DNA of 7,923 nt from Bacteroidota bacterium (GCA_963169475.1 CAUJFT010000220.1:1-7923), one strand, 5' to 3'. Counted from the first letter of the stretch, positions 1-6,538 are shown. Program-made: numbers and translations. Notes: a model not told the origin generated them from the sequence alone.

Positions 1-527
1 ATGTTAAAAATAGGCCACAATGACATATAGGTTCCTCCCAGAAAAGGAACTTGCTCTGGGATAAATCCCTCCCACATATCACAATAAAACATATCTACTA
101 CTCTACCATGAAAAAGCCCCCCTTTATAGTTATTAGAAGTAGCAAACCAAACCCCATAAAATATACGGTCAATGATATTGCCAATTGCTCCCCCAAAAAT
201 CATCGCAACAAAAAGAGGAAGCTTGGTTTTAAACGCGGATACTCTGTATAAGATAAACCCGATTGCACCCACAGCAACCACAGAGAAAACCGACAAAATT
301 AATTTCCCGGTTACTTCGCCCAATTCTAATCCAAATATTCCAAAAATATGAGAAACCGTAACGCCAAAAGCTGCTCCCGGATTTTCTATAAAATGGATTT
401 TAAAGATATTCCCTATAATAGAAATCTCCTGATTGTAGTCCAAGTTGGTCTTTATCAGGATTTTAATAATCTGGTCAAACAATATTATCCCTCCAGATAG
501 TAGAAAATATTTAACGTATGGCTTCAA
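1..527 (-). CDS. lspA: Lipoprotein signal peptidase (signal peptidase II), C-terminus cut by window edge
   Basis: Inner-membrane aspartyl protease that removes the signal peptide from prolipoproteins after lipid attachment to the cysteine. About 175 residues are visible. In order: a first membrane helix with the FDQ motif (Asp18), the family signature ENPGAAFG (residues 48-55), two further hydrophobic segments (about 77-93 and 103-119), GNIIDR (116-121), then GRVVD with catalytic Asp145. The frame stops at WPIFN-I, immediately before the expected NxAD with the second catalytic Asp, which lies outside the window. The roughly 20-residue insert between DR and GRVVD and the YCDMW..PFLGGTY segment are typical of Bacteroidota homologues. 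No ATG exists in frame upstream of the first helix. I chose TTG at 525-527; an in-frame TAA lies about 40 bases further up. Alternative non-ATG starts (ATT, ATA) would add about 10 residues. The family call is very secure, the exact start is not. Confidence 0.95.
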   Translation of the reverse strand, partial: MKPYVKYFLLSGGIILFDQIIKILIKTNLDYNQEISIIGNIFKIHFIENPGAAFGVTVSHIFGIFGLELGEVTGKLILSVFSVVAVGAIGFILYRVSAFKTKLPLFVAMIFGGAIGNIIDRIFYGVWFATSNNYKGGLFHGRVVDMFYCDMWEGFIPEQVPFLGGTYMSLWPIFN

Positions 528-545
528 GTCTCTTGGTTTTTTTTG

Positions 546-553
546 CAAAAATA
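546..553 (-). promoter_or_regulatory. Possible -7 box of an lspA promoter (TAnnTTTG)
   Basis: On the minus strand this reads TATTTTTG, an exact match to the Bacteroidota -7 consensus TAnnTTTG. It ends 18 bases before the proposed TTG start of lspA, implying a very short leader of about 10 bases. No TTTG -33 element is visible at the usual 19-21 bp spacing, so in this AT-rich DNA the match may be chance. Confidence 0.35.
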
Positions 554-638
554 CGTATTTTTTCTTAAATGGTTTTGACTTAGGGGTAATTAAGTACGAG
601 TGAGTAAAAAAATAAGAAAATAATTGTCAGTTAAATTA

Positions 639-698
639 TTGATTATTAATTGATTAATCTTGATGTTCACTGTTCATTTTTCACTATTTACTGATTAT
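639..698. repeat. Degenerate short direct repeats (heptamer-like)
   Basis: From 664 the sequence steps through consecutive 7-mers TGTTCAC, TGTTCAT, TTTTCAC, TATTTAC and TGATTAT. Just upstream TTGATTA occurs twice (639-645 and 650-656). This looks like a decayed heptamer tandem array of the kind sometimes found between genes in bacteria. It is short and imperfect, and AT-rich composition can mimic it. Confidence 0.4.
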
Positions 699-804
699 AT
701 AGAAAAACATTAACATAGCTTTTTATTATTAACTACCTACGCTATTTTAAGGTTATTGACGTAATATTCTTATAAATAAATATTATTTTTAAATAAAGTA
801 CGTT

Positions 805-835
805 TTTGATATTATTAAAATTTGATTTATATTTG
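805..835 (+). promoter_or_regulatory. Bacteroidota-type promoter (TTTG-N19-TAnnTTTG)
   Basis: TTTG at 805-808, then a 19-bp spacer, then TATATTTG at 828-835. Both elements match the housekeeping-sigma consensus of Bacteroidota exactly. Transcription should begin near 840-842, giving a leader of about 45 bases before the ATG at 885. This rules out the in-frame TTG at 822 as a start, because it lies upstream of the predicted transcription start. Confidence 0.75.
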
Positions 836-884
836 CAATCGGTTTTGTAATCAATCCACTAATCATTTTAATCCATCTCACCTT

Positions 885-1388
885 ATGAAAAAGAGAGATA
901 TATTCCTTCTGCTATGGGCGATTTGCTTTTGGGGAAGCAAGCAGATTCAAGCCCAAACTCTTACCTTTGGTCAGGTAATGAGCCTTTATTCCCTCTCTTC
1001 AGCAGAGAGAGCGCGTTTTTTAATGGAGGGAGCATTTACCTTTGAAGAAAATGAATCTGAAACGATTAGTGGAGAGCTTGTTAATGTTCAGTACTATGCG
1101 TGGAAAAGTATTCCTTCTAATCTTGGCTCTACACTTGCTGTGGTCATAATGAGAACGCCGGACAGTCAGCCGGATAATCCTTTTGAGATTTCATATCTTA
1201 CCTATATTAAGAAAGATTATATCACGGCTAAACTCGATGCTATAAAGGAAGGATATGAGTACGAAGATACAGAAGATTTTGAAAATCGGACGGATAATGT
1301 GTATGAAAATGGTCAATTTAGGGTGATATTTTATTCAGCTAGGTACAAGGGGCTTAATTTTCATGGAGTACGGGTTTTAAAATTATAA
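885..1388 (+). CDS. Exported protein of unknown function with two related halves
   Basis: 167 residues, family not recognised. The start at 885 is chosen because the open frame upstream (to a TTG at 822) precedes the predicted transcription start, and because it leaves a clean signal peptide: MKKR, a hydrophobic core (residues 6-17), and cleavage most likely after A23 (IQA|QT). There is no lipobox, so the product should be periplasmic or secreted rather than a lipoprotein. The mature part is acidic in places and has no cysteine. Two segments look related: ARFLMEGAFTFEE followed by a beta-rich stretch ending YYAW (about 43-73), and KLDAIKEGYEYEDTEDF followed by QFRVIFYSA (about 116-152). Both have a short helix with an EG turn, an aromatic/acidic strand, a gap, and an aromatic strand. 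This suggests an internal duplication of a small alpha/beta unit. It has its own promoter and appears monocistronic. Function unknown. Confidence 0.85.
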   Translation: MKKRDIFLLLWAICFWGSKQIQAQTLTFGQVMSLYSLSSAERARFLMEGAFTFEENESETISGELVNVQYYAWKSIPSNLGSTLAVVIMRTPDSQPDNPFEISYLTYIKKDYITAKLDAIKEGYEYEDTEDFENRTDNVYENGQFRVIFYSARYKGLNFHGVRVLKL

Positions 1389-1437
1389 GAGGTTAAAGCA
1401 AGAAAATCAAAGGCGTTAAGAGAAACTATTTTTATTA

Positions 1438-1469
1438 TTTGTAAAATTCCTCAAAGGCGGGTACTTTTG
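1438..1469 (+). promoter_or_regulatory. Bacteroidota-type promoter (TTTG-N20-TAnnTTTG)
   Basis: TTTG at 1438-1441, a 20-bp spacer, and TACTTTTG at 1462-1469, again an exact consensus match. Transcription is expected from about 1475, about 54 bases before the ATG at 1529. The promoter lies between two co-oriented genes, so the TrpF-like gene can be transcribed separately from the exported-protein gene upstream. Confidence 0.75.
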
Positions 1470-1528
1470 CAAAATGATTTGGGAAAAGATTGACGTTGGA
1501 CATCTTTTACCATTATAATTATAATAAA

Positions 1529-2119
1529 ATGTTTAAAGTTTCATCTATTAATAACCTACAAGACGCGCGCTATTGTGCCGCAGAGGCTATAGAATTTATA
1601 GGATTTTCTGTAAAGCAAGGAGATAATCAGGCATTAATACCCCAAAAAGTACGAGAAATTACGGGCTGGCTTTTTGGGTCAAAAGTGCTTATAGAATACG
1701 ATAGCCATGCTATAGAATCACTAAAAGAACTGCTTAATACTATGCCTTTTTATGGGGTCGAACTCAGTCAAGAAGAATGGGAGAAAGGGGTCTTTGTTCC
1801 TCCACTACCGGTATGGGTAATGCTCAACGATTCTTGTGATTTTCAAATAGCGCGTTCGATACTTCAAGAGATTCGTCAGCATCATTCAGACTCTAAGGTT
1901 ATCCTAAGGATAGAAACACCCACGTCTCTTGTAGAAATGGAAGCTATACAATCTTCTGTCTTGCTACATTTCCCAAGCCCAAGTCTTGCCAAAAAACACA
2001 TCAATCATCCCTTAGTACAAGGGTTTGCGGGGATATATATAGGGAAAGAAACGTTTATGGAGTCGGGAGAAGGGCTTGACTATGACGCAATAGGTGAACT
2101 GATTGCATTAGGGGCATAA
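1529..2119 (+). CDS. TrpF-like (phosphoribosylanthranilate isomerase-related) protein lacking the catalytic Cys
   Basis: 196 residues, about the size of TrpF. The N-terminus FKVSSINNLQDARYCAAEAIEFIGFSV aligns by eye with the first beta-alpha unit of TrpF (KICGIT..EDA..A...GAD.LGF). The C-terminal GIYIGKETFMESGEGLDYDAI resembles the last TrpF strand, phosphate-binding loop and KD helix. In true TrpF the general base is the Cys of KxCG; here that position is Ser5 (K3-V4-S5-S6). The usual LLD of strand 6 seems to read LLH, although that part of the alignment is uncertain. The protein is therefore probably not an active isomerase, and no other trp gene is nearby. Similar TrpF-like proteins outside trp operons are, as I recall, present in other Bacteroidota. 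The start at 1529 is chosen because it sits directly before the conserved first strand; an in-frame TTG at 1490 would add 13 residues without family character. Upstream is A/T-rich with no Shine-Dalgarno. Role unknown. Confidence 0.8.
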   Translation: MFKVSSINNLQDARYCAAEAIEFIGFSVKQGDNQALIPQKVREITGWLFGSKVLIEYDSHAIESLKELLNTMPFYGVELSQEEWEKGVFVPPLPVWVMLNDSCDFQIARSILQEIRQHHSDSKVILRIETPTSLVEMEAIQSSVLLHFPSPSLAKKHINHPLVQGFAGIYIGKETFMESGEGLDYDAIGELIALGA

Positions 2120-2165
2120 AAAATCGCCACCGGCAAGATAGCTACGCTGTCGGTGACGATTTTTT
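2118..2165. terminator. Bidirectional rho-independent terminator between convergent genes
   Basis: Inverted repeat with 15-base arms (2118-2132 and 2151-2165) that pair except for one mismatch, reading AAAAAATCG-x-CACCG and CGGTG-x-CGATTTTTT around an 18-base loop. The flanking A tract on one side and T tract on the other make it functional on both strands. The left arm overlaps the stop codon of the TrpF-like gene. The thiolase stop is 23 bases beyond the right arm, so the hairpin can end both transcripts. Confidence 0.9.
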
Positions 2166-2188
2166 AAATAAATAGAAATAAACTCGTA

Positions 2189-3364
2189 TTAATTTAGTCT
2201 TTCGAAAATACCGGTTACCCCTTGTCCTCCACCAACACAAGCCGTAACCATTCCGTACCGCTGATTTCTACGGCGCATTTCATTGAATAACTGAACAGAT
2301 AGTTTTGCTCCCGAACAACCAAGCGGGTGTCCTAAGGCGATTGCTCCCCCGTTTACATTGATAATTTCAGGATTCAAATCCAGTTCCCTAATTACGGCAA
2401 GCGACTGGACGGCGAACGCCTCATTGAGTTCTATTTGCTCAATATCTTGAATCGAAAGCCCGGCTTGTTTAAGGGCTTTGGGTACCGAAGCTACTGGGCC
2501 CATTCCCATAATTCTTGGGTCGACGCCTTTGGTTGCATAAGTAACTAATCGTGCAATAGGAGTAAGTCCTAGTTCTTTTACCATTGCTTCTGACATAATC
2601 ATCACAAAGGAAGCCCCGTCAGAGGTTTGAGAAGAGTTGCCCGCCGTTACAATTCCACCCTGACGGAATACCGGTTTTAGCTTTCCAAGAGCTTCCACGC
2701 TTGTATCTTCTCTGGGTCCTTCATCTACGGCTATGGAGAACTTATTGGTTTGTCTTTTTCCCTGCCCATCTAAGAAGACATCTTCCACCTCAATCGGCAC
2801 AATTTCATTAGAAAAACTTCCGGATTTAATGGCTGCAATTGCTTTTTGGTGAGAATGAAAGGAGAATAAATCCGCATCTTCTCTGGATATTTTAAAATCA
2901 TGGGCGATTTCTTCCGCAGTTGCCCCCATTCCTAAGAACCACTCCGGATGCTCACTGGCAATTTTCCAATTTAAAGAAACCTTGTGTCCCATAGTAGGGA
3001 CGAGAGACATGCTCTCAATCCCGCCTGCTACGATACAATCTGCCATTCCGGCCTTGATTTTGGCTACGCCCATGGCAATAGTTTCTAATCCTGAGCCGCA
3101 ATACCGGTTTACGGTTACGCCGGAGACGGATTGAGGGAGAGAAAGCAAGGCGACCATTCTGGCGATTTGCATTCCTTGTTCAGCTTCGGGTACGGCACAG
3201 CCTACGATTAGGTCATCTATTCGTTCAGGGTCTAATTGAGGTACACTTTGAACGAGATGGCGAATTACGGCAGCACCCAAATCGTCTGAACGCATGTTTT
3301 TAAACCCGCCTTTATTTGCTTTGCCGACGGCGGTACGAAAGCCGGCTACGATATATGCTTCCAT
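2189..3364 (-). CDS. fadA: Acetyl-CoA C-acyltransferase (3-ketoacyl-CoA thiolase)
   Basis: Degradative thiolase that cleaves 3-ketoacyl-CoA with CoA to give acetyl-CoA and a shortened acyl-CoA, the last step of each beta-oxidation turn; cytosolic. It is 391 residues, the standard length for the family, and apparently complete. The N-terminal half carries the nucleophile Cys89 in NRYCGSG, followed by IVAGGIESMS. The C-terminal half has NEAFA (314-318), GHPLGCSGA with the activating His346, and Cys376 in TACVGGGQG, the second catalytic cysteine that acts as acid/base. All catalytic residues are intact. The start ATG gives the usual EAYIVAGFRTAVGK beginning. It is the last gene of the operon, 40 bases after the small exported protein and downstream of the FadN-type enzyme that produces its substrate. 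A biosynthetic acetoacetyl-CoA thiolase is the main alternative, but the operon partner favours fatty-acid degradation. The symbol is by role. Confidence 0.95.
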   Translation of the reverse strand: MEAYIVAGFRTAVGKANKGGFKNMRSDDLGAAVIRHLVQSVPQLDPERIDDLIVGCAVPEAEQGMQIARMVALLSLPQSVSGVTVNRYCGSGLETIAMGVAKIKAGMADCIVAGGIESMSLVPTMGHKVSLNWKIASEHPEWFLGMGATAEEIAHDFKISREDADLFSFHSHQKAIAAIKSGSFSNEIVPIEVEDVFLDGQGKRQTNKFSIAVDEGPREDTSVEALGKLKPVFRQGGIVTAGNSSQTSDGASFVMIMSEAMVKELGLTPIARLVTYATKGVDPRIMGMGPVASVPKALKQAGLSIQDIEQIELNEAFAVQSLAVIRELDLNPEIINVNGGAIALGHPLGCSGAKLSVQLFNEMRRRNQRYGMVTACVGGGQGVTGIFERLN

Positions 3365-3404
3365 GTTTTATATTTGATGTTTTAACTGAATGATATTTAT
3401 TTAA

Positions 3405-3797
3405 TTACTTTTTTATAGAAATTTTTTGAGTACGGAATATTACGCATGAGGGCGGAGAAACCGGTTGTTGAGACATCGGGTCAGAAGGTGCTTTTGTAAA
3501 TATTTCCGTCTTTCCCGTGAGTGATACTCTTCTTACCCGTAAGGCACGGTCAATAACTGCTTTGTCTTCAATACCAGAAATATCAACTATGGTCTTCCTT
3601 TTGCCTTTTTGAAGCAGTAGGTAATAATCACTTCCACCAGCACAATAGCTTTCTATTGTTTTAGACCAATCTTTTTTCACTAAACGCCCACTAATCACTT
3701 CCGATGTTTGAGCATAAGTCAAAAACCCCCAGAATAATATTCCTATCAATAAAGCCAATTTCTTTATCATAATGATGAACCGACCCTTGCGTGACAT
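3405..3797 (-). CDS. Small exported protein of unknown function inside the beta-oxidation operon
   Basis: 130 residues from the first ATG, family not recognised. A signal peptide is clear: basic n-region, hydrophobic core LALLIGILFWGFL (residues 14-26) and a probable cut at A29 (TYA|QT). No lipobox is present, so the mature protein of about 100 residues should be soluble in the periplasm or secreted. It is basic and has two cysteines, C52 in YCAGGSDYY and C118 in PPSCVIF, which could form a disulfide after export. A strand-rich core (ISGRLVKKDW, DYYLLLQKG, KTIVDI, RRVSLTGKTEIF) suggests a small beta-barrel or sandwich. I kept the ATG at 3797 because it starts 4 bases after the upstream stop (TGATAAAATG), which would suit coupled translation. 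The ATG at 3770 (M10, MIKKLALL) gives an equally good, more compact signal peptide and may be the real start. It lies between the genes for two cytosolic enzymes; its role there is unclear. Confidence 0.8.
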   Translation of the reverse strand: MSRKGRFIIMIKKLALLIGILFWGFLTYAQTSEVISGRLVKKDWSKTIESYCAGGSDYYLLLQKGKRKTIVDISGIEDKAVIDRALRVRRVSLTGKTEIFTKAPSDPMSQQPVSPPSCVIFRTQKISIKK

Positions 3798-3801
3798 TTT
3801 A

Positions 3802-6231
3802 TCAGTTTCTTAAAGGCTTACCCGTTTTTAAAGTATGCGCAATTCTTTCCATAGTTTTAGCCTCACCCAATAGACTAAGGAAAGCCTCCCTTTCTAAATC
3901 AAGAAGATATTGTTCGGAAACATAATTTACTCCAGATAAATCTCCTCCACACATGACATAAGCTGCTTTTTTAGCAATTTTCATATCGTGTTCAGAGGCA
4001 TATTGAGCATTAAACATTCCATAAATCCCAGCATAGAGAGAGCTTAAAGCACCTCTTCCTAATACTTTTATATCTGTTCTTGGAGTAACGGCAGTATATC
4101 CGTCAGCCACCATTTCTAAAACGGTTTCTTTTGCTTCTTTCAAGCGGCGGTTAAGGTTTACTACTACCTTATCCGTATCTCTAAGGATGTTCATCTTGCG
4201 CGCCTCTTCTCCGGAGGTTGCTACTTTTGCAGTAGCAATTGCCATGAAGTACTCTTGAAGAATTGGAAGCTCTACTACGCCGGGCTTGCTGTATTTATCT
4301 GAAGCCCTAAGGGTAAACTCTTTTGTACCTCCACCAGCGGGTATCAACCCCACGCCAACTTCTACGAGCCCAATATAAGTTTCGGCTGCTGCTACAGCTC
4401 TTGCGCTATGCATCGTATATTCACACCCGCCTCCCAATGTCATACCTTGAGGGGCAAAAACCACAGGAACGGCAGCCGTCCTTATACGCATTGCCATATC
4501 TTGGAATGCTTTTATCGCAAAAAACAACTCGTCCCAATCTCCATCATATACCATCATTTGAACTAATCCAAGATTTGCACCAAGACTAAAGTTCGGAGCC
4601 TCGTTTCCGACTACAAGCCCGTGATAACCGTTTTTTTCTGTGTATTCAATCGCATGATGTAATCCCCGAACTACTGCGTCCCCAAGGGTATTCGCTTTGG
4701 AGCGGAACTCGAAACCCAGTACGCCGTCCCCAAGGTCAATGATGGCCGAATCTCCATTGTTCCATATCTCCCGCGTTTCTTTTAGGCTTTCAAGGATAAT
4801 TAAAGACTCTGTACCCGGAATAACCTTATAGCTTTTTGTATTTTGGTCATAATATCTTCGCTGTCCATTTTCGTTCTTATAGAAAGATGTATGCCCATGA
4901 GCTACCATTTCCTTTATCCAATCCGCTACGGTAAGCCCCTCGTTTTCAATCATCGGAATAACCTTGTCAATACCCACCATATCCCAGACTTCAAAGGGAC
5001 CCTTGTCCCACGCAAAGCCCGAACGAAGCCCGTCATCTAACCGGTATAACTCATCGGAAATTTCAGGGATACGGTGGGAAACATAAGCAAAAAGTCCAAG
5101 AAAAGAGCGGCGAAGGAATGTTGCTGCCTTATCTTGTCCCATATAAAAGAAAAAGTTTAATCTCTCTTTTAGGGATTCTAATGGCTTTGTGGCTTCAAGA
5201 GAAGCAAAGCTCACGCTGCGTTTAGGAACATACTCCATAGATTTTAAATCAAGAGAAAGAATATCGGATTTACCCCCTTCTCCTTTTACCTTTTTATAAA
5301 ACCCTTGTCCTGTTTTGTCTCCAAGCCAATTTTTTTCAAGTAGAATGGGCATAAAAGGAGGAACATAGGTAAATACGGACCGTTGTTCGTCATTAGGGCA
5401 ATTGTCGGCGATGCCGGTGGTTACCTTGGCAGAAGTATCTAACCCCACAAGGTCTCCTAACCGAAAAGTCCCCGTATTGGGGCGACCAATAACCGGGCCT
5501 GTGAGTTTGTCCACTTCTTCTACCGTCATATCTAACTCTACTGCAAGCTGAAAAATTTTAGCAATTGTATAAATCCCCACACGATTAGCAATAAAAGCAG
5601 GGGTATCTTTACACAATACCATTTGTTTCCCAAGGAAAATATCTCCGTATTCCATTAAAAAATCAACCGTTGCGGGGTCTGTATCTGGACCCGGAATAAT
5701 TTCCAACAAGCGAAGGTAACGGGGCGGGTTAAAAAAGTGCGTACCCACAAAGTTTTTCCGAAAATCTTCACTTCTTCCTTTGCAAAGCATCCACATTGGA
5801 ATACCAGAGGTATTAGAGGTAATCAAACTACCGGGCTTACGATATTGCTCTACCTTGTCATATATTTGCTGTTTAATATCCAGCCTTTCAATGACGGCTT
5901 CAAGAATCCAATCGCAGTCGGATATTTTTGAGAAATCATCGTCAAAATTACCGGTTTCAATCAGGCGTTTGGCATCTTCTACGTATAGTGGCGCAGGCTT
6001 ACCTTTAACCGCCGAAGCCAGTGCGTCATTAACGATTTTGTTTCTTTTTGCCTTGTCTCCGGCTGGTACATCTTTGGGTACAATATCTAATAACAATACT
6101 TTTACCCCTATATTTGCAAAATGACAGGCAATACGGGAACCCATCACCCCCGAACCCAATACCGCCACTTTCTGAATACTTCGTTTTGCAGTTTGAGTTC
6201 CCTTAGATTCTGTTTGAAATAGATTAAACAT
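3802..6231 (-). CDS. fadN: FadN-type bifunctional 3-hydroxyacyl-CoA dehydrogenase / enoyl-CoA hydratase
   Basis: 809-residue cytosolic enzyme for two beta-oxidation steps: hydration of trans-2-enoyl-CoA and NAD-dependent oxidation of L-3-hydroxyacyl-CoA. The dehydrogenase comes first. It has a Rossmann fold with GSGVMG (26-31) and Asp49 for the NAD ribose, EAVIERLDIK (111-120), SNTSG (139-143), and GTHFFNPP with catalytic His165 paired with Glu177, the usual 12-residue spacing. The C-terminal dehydrogenase domains follow (about 205-315 and 370-445). The crotonase-type hydratase spans about 495-690, with the oxyanion-hole segment NFSLGANLG (547-555), GGGCE (Glu604) and LVEVG (Glu624). The two glutamates are 20 apart, as in active hydratases. 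This order is that of Bacillus FadN and opposite to E. coli FadB. The length is slightly more than I recall for FadN (about 790). First gene of the operon; its product feeds the downstream thiolase. No acyl-CoA dehydrogenase gene is adjacent within the window. Confidence 0.95.
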   Translation of the reverse strand: MFNLFQTESKGTQTAKRSIQKVAVLGSGVMGSRIACHFANIGVKVLLLDIVPKDVPAGDKAKRNKIVNDALASAVKGKPAPLYVEDAKRLIETGNFDDDFSKISDCDWILEAVIERLDIKQQIYDKVEQYRKPGSLITSNTSGIPMWMLCKGRSEDFRKNFVGTHFFNPPRYLRLLEIIPGPDTDPATVDFLMEYGDIFLGKQMVLCKDTPAFIANRVGIYTIAKIFQLAVELDMTVEEVDKLTGPVIGRPNTGTFRLGDLVGLDTSAKVTTGIADNCPNDEQRSVFTYVPPFMPILLEKNWLGDKTGQGFYKKVKGEGGKSDILSLDLKSMEYVPKRSVSFASLEATKPLESLKERLNFFFYMGQDKAATFLRRSFLGLFAYVSHRIPEISDELYRLDDGLRSGFAWDKGPFEVWDMVGIDKVIPMIENEGLTVADWIKEMVAHGHTSFYKNENGQRRYYDQNTKSYKVIPGTESLIILESLKETREIWNNGDSAIIDLGDGVLGFEFRSKANTLGDAVVRGLHHAIEYTEKNGYHGLVVGNEAPNFSLGANLGLVQMMVYDGDWDELFFAIKAFQDMAMRIRTAAVPVVFAPQGMTLGGGCEYTMHSARAVAAAETYIGLVEVGVGLIPAGGGTKEFTLRASDKYSKPGVVELPILQEYFMAIATAKVATSGEEARKMNILRDTDKVVVNLNRRLKEAKETVLEMVADGYTAVTPRTDIKVLGRGALSSLYAGIYGMFNAQYASEHDMKIAKKAAYVMCGGDLSGVNYVSEQYLLDLEREAFLSLLGEAKTMERIAHTLKTGKPLRN

Positions 6232-6297
6232 AATTTAAATATATGATAATTAGACCTTTATATTTATTTGCCCAAATAATTAGGCTTTTTTCGGAAA

Positions 6298-6305
6298 CAA
6301 ATATA
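6298..6305 (-). promoter_or_regulatory. Probable -7 box of the fad operon promoter
   Basis: The minus strand reads TATATTTG, an exact TAnnTTTG match, 66 bases before the ATG of the FadN-type gene. This would give a leader of about 60 bases. No TTTG element is found at the normal upstream spacing, so the promoter may be weak or activator-dependent. Confidence 0.4.
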
Positions 6306-6328
6306 TAACTATCTTTTTATAAAATTGT

Positions 6329-6340
6329 TATGCAAGCATA
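6329..6340. promoter_or_regulatory. Short palindrome, possible operator
   Basis: TATGC-AA-GCATA is a perfect inverted repeat with 5-bp arms and a 2-base centre. It sits about 24 bp upstream of the fad -7 box, overlapping where a -33 element would be, so a bound regulator could control the operon. A 12-bp palindrome can occur by chance, and no regulator gene is in view. Confidence 0.25.
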
Positions 6341-6538
6341 CTTTTTTGTTGTTTTTAGTGCTATCCTACAAATCCTATTTGATAAAACACGTTTTGTATG
6401 TAATATACGAATACTTATTAACGTTTTTTTAGGATTACCGTGATATTTGTTGCAATAATGGCTTACCATAGGGGCTCATAAACAATAAAACTCAAACATA
6501 GTTATCATATTTACACCACTTTTTAAGAAATTGTCGCC

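Larger units (their letters stand above)
528..884. other. Intergenic region between divergent lspA and an exported-protein gene
   Basis: 357 bp of very AT-rich DNA with stops in all frames and no recognisable protein or RNA gene. It holds a possible lspA -7 box near its left end, a short degenerate heptamer repeat around 639-698, and a strong rightward promoter at its right end (805-835). The stretch between about 700 and 800 shows nothing I can interpret. Confidence 0.7.
6232..6538. other. Divergent intergenic region between the fad operon and the GH92 gene
   Basis: 307 bp, AT-rich, no coding potential seen on either strand. It must hold the promoters of both flanking units. The minus-strand side has a TATATTTG box (6298-6305) and a small palindrome (6329-6340). 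On the plus strand the best candidate for the GH92 gene is GATATTTG at 6442-6449, one base off the -7 consensus and without a TTTG -33 partner, so I do not call it as a promoter. Confidence 0.65.

Noticed and set aside
100..125. Possible frameshift in lspA at a run of six C (minus-strand G)
   Set aside because: An early reading gave a stop here, but counting the run again gives an intact frame through the GRVVD motif.
51..251. Open reading frame of 66 codons on the plus strand
   Set aside because: It lies antisense to the well-conserved lspA frame and its product has no family features.
1474..1518. 14-codon reading frame upstream of the TrpF-like gene, a possible leader peptide
   Set aside because: Its ATG falls at or before the predicted transcription start. 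It has no run of regulatory codons and no attenuator hairpin follows it.
2118..2165. Inverted repeat as a mobile-element end or attachment site
   Set aside because: Its A and T tracts, its position at the end of two convergent genes and the lack of any transposase or integrase make a bidirectional terminator the simple explanation.
4323..4589. Plus-strand open frame opposite the FadN-type gene
   Set aside because: It is antisense to the hydratase domain, which is clearly conserved; the same applies to the open frames at 4843-5040, 5737-5931 and 5780-6124.
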